A DNA stretch of 64,000 nt, taken from contig NC_092875.1 of the NCBI RefSeq assembly GCF_028372415.1, forward strand, positions 410,947,739 to 411,011,738. Direction: 5' to 3'. This stretch comes from Notamacropus eugenii (Eukaryota > Chordata > Mammalia > Diprotodontia > Macropodidae). Made by a program: the position numbers and the translations under genes. Below, one piece after another: positions 59,110-64,000 of this stretch. How positions within the stretch are numbered: the first letter of the stretch is position 1; the number at the start of each line of letters is the position of its first letter. The notes beneath the pieces were generated by a model, which was not told the origin of the DNA, ran no database searches, and saw only the letters and a program-made list of their open reading frames with translations.

Positions 59110-59652
59110 TTTCCCAGCCAGTGCTTGGAGTCTGAGATTCAAATGCTGCTTCCCAGCCTCAGGGCTTTGGGTGGGGGCAGGGCTGCTATTCAGTGTGAGA
59201 TGAAGTTCAGGTGCTCAGGTGGGGGCAGGGCCCCCTCACGGGCTCAGTTCCCTCAGGGATTTATGCAGAGACCTTCAGCAATGTATCCAGGCTCCTGCCT
59301 GCTTGGGGAGCCCTGGTCTGCTCCCGCCTCCGCTGCTGCCTCCCGAGGAGGCCTGAGTTATGGGGGGGCACCCCACTCCCCTCTCGACCTGCCAAAGAGA
59401 CCCTCTCACCAACCCCCATCACCTGTTGGTGGAGGGACCCGCACAGCTGTTGGAGATTCCATTCCTGAAGCCTGCTTGTATCCGCTCCTCTTGGTGCTGC
59501 ATGGCCATGGCAGAGCTGGGCTTGGCTCTGTGTCCACAGCCCAATGGACCTTTTGCGAGAGGTTTGCAGGGCTCTCTGGAACAGAAATCTTGTCTGCTCT
59601 GCTGTTATATGGCTTCTGCTGCTCCAGAATTCACCGGGGGTTCTTTTTTTAC

Positions 59653-59669
59653 AGATATTTTATGGGTTG
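59653..59669 (+). repeat. target-site duplication of the inner HAL1, left copy
   Basis: agatattttatgggttg, identical to 62627-62643; it is part of the outer HAL1 5'UTR. Confidence 0.93.
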
Positions 59670-59820
59670 GGGGGCGGAGCCAAGATGGTGGAGTAGAAAG
59701 ACGCACATACACATAGCTCTGAACCCACAACCCATAGAATGGCTACAGGGAAGTAACTCACGGCGAATTCCGCACCCAGAGGCCACGGAACATTGGAGCG
59801 AGGGAGATTTCTGTTCCAGA

Positions 59821-59991
59821 GAGACCTGCAAACCTCTCGCGGGGGGGGGGGGGGGTCCTTCGCGCTGCGGACTGGGCGCCGGGACTGGGAGCTGAGTGCA
59901 GCCCTGCCGCGGCCGCGGCACCGAGAGGAAAAGATCTGAGCAGGCTTCACAGACAGGATCTCCAGCGGCCACACGGGTCCCTCCACCCACA
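59821..59991 (+). repeat. 5'UTR tandem unit 1
   Basis: From 'gagacctgcaaacctctcgc' to 'gtccctccacccacaga'; repeated as unit 2. Contains a run of 15 G. Confidence 0.85.
59841..59855 (+). repeat. poly(G) run of 15
   Basis: In unit 1, where unit 2 has 'aaaaggtcc' and the other copies have 'aaatggttc'. Prone to length error. Confidence 0.9.
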
Positions 59992-60149
59992 GAGGGATCT
60001 GCAAACCTCTCGCAAAAGGTCCGTCGCGCTGCAGACACAAAGCTCAGCCGAGACCTGCTGCGGCCACGGCTGCGGCACCGAGAGAAACAGATCCGAGCAG
60101 GCTTCAGGGACGGGATCTCCAGCGGCCGCACAAGTCCCTCCACCCACAG
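59992..60149 (+). repeat. 5'UTR tandem unit 2
   Basis: From 'gagggatctgcaaacctctcgc' to 'gtccctccacccacagg'. The HAL1s at 15620 and 57003 have only one such unit. Confidence 0.85.
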
Positions 60150-60527
60150 GTGACAGGGGTGGGTGAGAGAGTCTCTTTGGCGGGGCGAGAGGGGAGTGGG
60201 GTGCCCCCATAATTCAGGGCCCCCCCCCCCCGGGAGGTAGAAGCTGAGAGGCGGCTGCAGACAGGGGCTCCCCAAGCGGGCGGGAGCCTGAATCCATTGC
60301 CGAAGGTCTGTGCATAAACCCCCTGAGGGAACTGAGCCTGAGAGGTGGCCCTGCCCCGACCTCAGCACCAGAACATAATCTCATACTGAATAGCAGCCCT
60401 GCCCCCGCCAAAAGCCCTGAGGCTGGAAGCAGCATTTGAATCTCAGACCACAAACACGGGCTGGGAGGATCAGGAGGTGAGGTGGGTGTGAGGAAAATAT
60501 TCAGAGGTCAAGTCACTGGCTGGGAAA

Positions 60528-61628
60528 ATGCCCAGAAAAGGGAAAAGAAATAAGACTATAGAAGGTTACTTTCTTGGCGAACAGGCATTTCCTCCCTTCC
60601 TTTCTGATGAGGAAGAACAATGCTTACCATCAGGCAAAGACACAGAAATCAAGGCTTCTGTGTCCCAGCCCACCCAATGGGCTCAGGCCATGGAAGAGCT
60701 CAAAAAGAATTTTGAAAATCAAGTTAGAGAGGTGGAGGAAAAGCTGGGAAGAGAAATGAGAGACATGAAGTCAAAGCATGAACAGCAAATCAGCTCCCTG
60801 CTAAAGGAGACCCCAAAAAATGTTGAAGAAAATAACACCTTGAAAACTAGCCTAACTCAAATGGCAAAAGAGGTTCAAAAAGCCAATGAGGAGAAGAATG
60901 CTTTCAAAAGCAGAATTAACCAAATGGAAAAGGAGATTCAAAAGCTCACTGAAGAAAATAGTTCTTTCAAAATTAGAATGGCACAGATGGAGGCTAAGGA
61001 GTTTATGAGAAAGCAAGAAATCACAGAACAAAGCCAGAAGAATGGAAAAATGGAAGAAAATGTGAAATATCTCATTGGAAAAACAACTGACCTGGAAAAT
61101 AGATCCAGGAGAGACAATTTAAAATTTATGGGACTACCTGAAAGCCATGATCAAAAGAAGAGCCTAGACATCATCTTTCATGAAATTATCAAGGAAAACT
61201 GCCCTGAGATTCTAGAACCAGAGGGCAAAATAAATATTCAAGGAATCCACAGAACACCGCCTGAAAGACATCCAAAAAGAGAAACTCCTAGGAACATTGT
61301 GGCCAAATTCCAGAGTTCCCAGGTCAAGGAGAAAATATTGCAAGCAGCTAGAAAGAAACAATTCAAGTATTGTGGAAATACAATCAGGATAATACAAGAT
61401 CTAGCAGCTTCTACATTAAGGGATCGAAGGGCATGGAATAGGATATTCCAGAAGTCAAAGGAACTAGGACTAAAACCAAGAATCACCTACCCAACAAAAC
61501 TGAGTATAATACTTCAGGGGAAAAATTGGCCTTTCAATGAAATAGAGGATTTTCAAGCATTCTTGATGAAAAGACCAGAGCTGAAAAGAAAATTTGACTT
61601 CCAAACACAAGAAAGAAGAGAACCATGA
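60528..61628 (+). CDS. HAL1 ORF1 protein (L1 ORF1p-like RNA-binding protein), intact
   Basis: 366 codons from MPRKGKRNK to QERREP without a stop. Family role: L1 ORF1p forms trimers through a coiled coil, binds the element RNA and acts as nucleic-acid chaperone in a cytoplasmic particle. Domains by sequence: basic/acidic N-terminus (1-50); coiled coil with heptads (about 55-165, with KEIQKLTEEN and KEVQKANEEKN); RNA-recognition domain starting at the hallmark ENRSRRDNLKFMG (190-202) to about 255; C-terminal domain (about 256-356) with RNIVAKFQSSQVKEKILQAA, then KPRITYPTKLSI (317-328) and the RPELKRKF end. The start lies in the same context in all copies ('tggctgggaaaatgccc'). No endonuclease or RT follows, so mobility would need ORF2 protein from an L1 in trans. 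Whether it is expressed cannot be told. Confidence 0.93.
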   Translation: MPRKGKRNKTIEGYFLGEQAFPPFLSDEEEQCLPSGKDTEIKASVSQPTQWAQAMEELKKNFENQVREVEEKLGREMRDMKSKHEQQISSLLKETPKNVEENNTLKTSLTQMAKEVQKANEEKNAFKSRINQMEKEIQKLTEENSSFKIRMAQMEAKEFMRKQEITEQSQKNGKMEENVKYLIGKTTDLENRSRRDNLKFMGLPESHDQKKSLDIIFHEIIKENCPEILEPEGKINIQGIHRTPPERHPKRETPRNIVAKFQSSQVKEKILQAARKKQFKYCGNTIRIIQDLAASTLRDRRAWNRIFQKSKELGLKPRITYPTKLSIILQGKNWPFNEIEDFQAFLMKRPELKRKFDFQTQERREP

Positions 61629-61752
61629 AAAGGTGAACAGCAAGGAGAAGTCATAAGGGACTTAATAAAGTTGAACTGTTTACATTCCTACATGGAAAGA
61701 CAATATTTGTAACTCTTGAAACATTTCAGTATCTGGGTACTGGGTGGGATTA

Positions 61753-61775
61753 CACATGCACACACGCTCACATAC
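61753..61775 (+). repeat. short CA-rich tract in the inner HAL1
   Basis: cacatgcacacacgctcacatac: the least expanded version of the tract found after ORF1 in each HAL1. Confidence 0.8.
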
Positions 61776-62626
61776 ATAGAGACAGAGTGCACAGAGTGAA
61801 TTGAATAGGATGGGATCATATCTTTAAAACAAAATGAAATCAAGCAGTGAGAGAGAAATATATTGGGAAGAGAAAGGGAGAAATTGAATGGGGCAAATTA
61901 TCTCTCATAAAAGAGGCAATCAAAAGACTCATTAGTGGAGGGATAAAGTGGGGAGGTGAGAGAAAAACATGAAGTCTACTCTCATCACATTCCACTAAAG
62001 AAAAGAATAAAGTGCACACTCATTTTGGTAGGAAAACCTATCTCACAATACAGGAAAGTGGGGGATAAGGGGACAAGCAGGGTGGGGGGGATGATAGAAG
62101 GCAGGGCATGAGGAGGAGAGTGCAATTCGAGGTCGACACTCATGGGGAGGGATAGGATCAAAAGAGAATAGAAGTAATGGGGGACAGGATAGGATGGAGG
62201 GAAATATAGTTAGTCCTATACAACACAACTATTATGGAAGTCATTTGCAAAACTACACAGATATGGCCTATATTGAATTGCTTGCCTTCCAAAGGGAAGG
62301 GTTGGGGAGGGAGGGAGGAAGAGAAGTTGGAACTCAAAGTGTTAGGATCAACTGTCGAGTAATGTTCTTGCCACTAGGAAATAAGAAAAACAGGTAAAGG
62401 GGTATAGAAAGCTATCTGCCCCTACAGGACAAAAGAGAAGATGGAGACAAGGGCAGAGAGGGATGATAGAAGAGAGAGCAGATTGGTCATAGGGGCAATT
62501 AGAATGCTTGGTGTTTTGGGGGGGGAGGGGATAAAAGGGGAGAAAATTTGTAACCCAAAATTTTGTGAAAATGAATGTTAAAAGTTAAATAAATAAATTT
62601 AATAAAAAAAAATAAAAAAAAAAATA

Positions 62627-62643
62627 AGATATTTTATGGGTTG
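62627..62643 (+). repeat. target-site duplication of the inner HAL1, right copy
   Basis: agatattttatgggttg, identical to 59653-59669. Confidence 0.93.
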
Positions 62644-62699
62644 TAGGTTCGGAGCTAGTGTATGTGCGTCTTTCTACTCCATCATCTTGGCTCCGTTGC
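62644..62699 (-). mobile_element. outer HAL1, severed 5' terminus
   Basis: Reverse complement begins with gcaacggagccaagatgatg and continues with 'gtagaaagacgcacatacac', the HAL1 5' end. It joins the outer element at 59669 across the inner insertion. Confidence 0.95.
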
Positions 62700-62715
62700 C
62701 AAAAATTTCTTTTCT
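62700..62715 (+). repeat. target-site duplication of the outer HAL1, right copy
   Basis: caaaaatttcttttct, identical to 56987-57002. Confidence 0.93.
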
Positions 62716-64000
62716 GACAGTTATTTGAAAAAGAAAAACATAAGTTATATATTATGAGAGCACTAGATTACAGCAAAGAAGAAAAAAAGTATAACCTGAA
62801 TCTTTGAAGAGAACATCATAGTGAATTTGCTTTTGTGCAAAGCATCCTTGTTGTCACTGTCATGTGTTGCCACACCTCATCTTTTACCTGGCCGCATTGC
62901 TTTGGGACTTCTCTGACATTTTCATTTTGCTTAGATTCTGCCTCTATAGCTCACTCTAACAATAATTTAAACATTCTACCAATAAACAGTTTTTAAGGGC
63001 CAAATATGTTTGTGCTAAGAATTGGGGATGCAAACATGACGAAGGAAGATAGTCTCTGCCTTCCAGGATCTCATAATCTAAATAGAGAAAACATAGGAAA
63101 AGAAGCTAAAAAAGAAGGTGGGTGAGACAGAGCTGGCCATGGAAAAAGCAGAGTTGTTTTGAAGTAATAGAACAAAATGAGAAATGAGAGGATGTTCTCT
63201 ACTGGGCTCTCTCCTTACAAAGAGGCTTTGGGGTTTATGTCTCCACCCTCCAATCAGAGTGACAGGGCATTAGAATAAGGTGGAGTACCAAGGTTAATGG
63301 GATCTTCTACCATTACCCCTGTGTGATATCTGACCTTGGTCCTTTCCAGAATGAGGAAAATTTCCTGATGTTAATCTGCCTGGGACCAGGTGTAAAAGTC
63401 AGAGAAGTCCCAAAGTAGTGCAACCAGGTAAGAAATGGCAATTGGTAACACATGACAGTGGTGATAAGGATGCTTTTCCCAAATGCAAAATCATTCTTAC
63501 TGTGATGCTGTTTTCCAAGTTTTGGAAATAGTTCCCCCTTGACTCCTGCTTTGGTTGCCATAATTATACTACATTTGTAACATAAACTAAAAGAATTGCT
63601 AAATGTAGATTTTTATTGGTTCACCATAATTTCCATTATTTGTAGATAAAAAAACTAATAATCAAAATACTCTAAATAGGTCTTCTTCATTCTGAAGTCC
63701 CTTCCCATGGTGAGGATCACAATCCATTCATGGCTATCCATCTTATGTGACATGTACCCTTTCCTCTCAGAAGGCCAACAGATGTTCTAAAGGACTTCCT
63801 TTGCTTTGTTTCTTGGTATCATAAATGTCCCATTTTAACATTTTGGCTTACTACCAATCCAGTCTGTATTTTATCCTAGTCATACATTTCTTTGATGACA
63901 TCCTGACTCCTGTTCTTAGAATTTTCTTTTTGGTTATATGTTGAAAATGTCTCATGACCACCATATACCTTTTCATTGTACCTATGTAATATTCACTATG
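62716..64000. other. no gene seen; one L2-end-like antisense block
   Basis: 62965-63100 ('ctaccaataaacagtttttaaggg...tgctaagaattggggatgcaaac' and 'tctgccttccaggatctcataatctaaatag') is the reverse of an L2-type 3' end. The rest is unclassified; short ORFs not supported. Confidence 0.4.

Larger units (their letters stand above)
57003..59669 (-). mobile_element. outer HAL1, antisense, main part
   Basis: Minus-strand order: 5'UTR (59110-59669), ORF1 relic (58019-59109), 3' region with a (CA)n tract (57847-57883), tail as a T/C-rich run at 57003-57050. Its first 56 bp lie at 62644-62699 on the other side of the inner HAL1. With those and the 16-bp target duplications it is a complete element. Single 5'UTR unit. 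No ORF2. Confidence 0.93.
59670..60527 (+). promoter_or_regulatory. HAL1 5'UTR (presumed internal promoter)
   Basis: GC- and CpG-rich compared with the AT-rich surroundings. In L1-type elements this region carries the internal Pol II promoter; that is known for the family, not shown here. No initiator or factor site is claimed. Confidence 0.55.
59670..62626 (+). mobile_element. inner HAL1, full length, intact ORF1
   Basis: Begins gggggcggagccaagatgg and ends in aataaaaaaaaataaaaaaaaaaata, flanked by perfect 17-bp target duplications lying within the outer HAL1. 5'UTR 59670-60527 (GC-rich, with two tandem units), ORF1 60528-61628, 3' region 61629-62626 with a short CA tract (61753-61775) and an A-rich tail. 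No ORF2. The intact ORF, the insertion into another HAL1 and the near-perfect ends mark it as the youngest element here. Confidence 0.95.

Noticed and set aside
59017..59895. 292-codon plus-strand ORF as a host gene
   Set aside because: It lies antisense to the outer HAL1 ORF1 start and 5'UTR and crosses the insertion junction into the inner 5'UTR; GC-rich transposon sequence explains it. Kept only as an ORF0-type speculation.
1..64000. CRISPR arrays, operons, tRNA or rRNA genes, phage or plasmid features
   Set aside because: No spaced direct repeats, no gene clusters and no intact tRNA-like fold beyond SINE heads; repeat content is typical of a mammalian nuclear genome.

Overview
This 64 kb window is AT-rich nuclear DNA of a mammal, most likely a marsupial. 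The signs are L1-type elements that open with a 'gagccaagatgg' motif, abundant ORF2-less half-L1 (HAL1) elements, MIR/THER-type CORE-SINEs and a tRNA-derived SINE of marsupial type. The species cannot be fixed from the sequence. I see no intact host protein-coding gene, no CRISPR, no operon and nothing bacterial. The only convincing intact long ORF is a transposon protein, the ORF1 of a young HAL1 at 60528-61628.

Layout. 1-9.1 kb is a stack of L1/HAL1 copies: an antisense HAL1/L1 (1-2127), then an old antisense L1 (2128-2285 plus 7950-9075) split by a sense L1 (2286-7945) that has lost its reverse-transcriptase core. 9.5-13.6 kb holds a MIR, a diverged 7SL (SRP) RNA relic, a 5'-truncated L1, a 180-bp inverted repeat and a processed pseudogene of RPP38 (RNase P/MRP subunit) with perfect 17-bp target-site duplications. 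15.6-18.4 kb is a full-length HAL1 with a broken ORF1. 18.4-28.9 kb is mostly L2/MIR-age debris. 28.9-31.4 kb is an antisense HAL1. 31.7-41.2 kb is a run of L1 fragments, including two L1s of opposite orientation that share the same internal deletion, one solo-LTR-like repeat and a HAL1 3' half. 43.6-48.7 kb holds L1 3' ends and an RTE-like LINE whose two halves are inverted as in twin priming. 49-56.5 kb is SINEs, microsatellites, a second copy of the LTR-like repeat and a palindromic hAT-like MITE.

The most striking object is 56987-62715. A full-length antisense HAL1 with 16-bp target duplications was hit close to its own 5' end by a second, younger sense HAL1 with 17-bp target duplications. 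The result is a head-to-head palindrome with arms of about 2.65 kb and a centre of only about 17 bp. The inner copy has an intact 366-codon ORF1 and two tandem 5'UTR units where the other copies have one.

How the parts work together: HAL1 supplies an RNA-binding ORF1 protein but no endonuclease or reverse transcriptase, so it must rely on ORF2 protein from an L1. The RPP38 retrocopy and the nested insertions are products of the same machinery.
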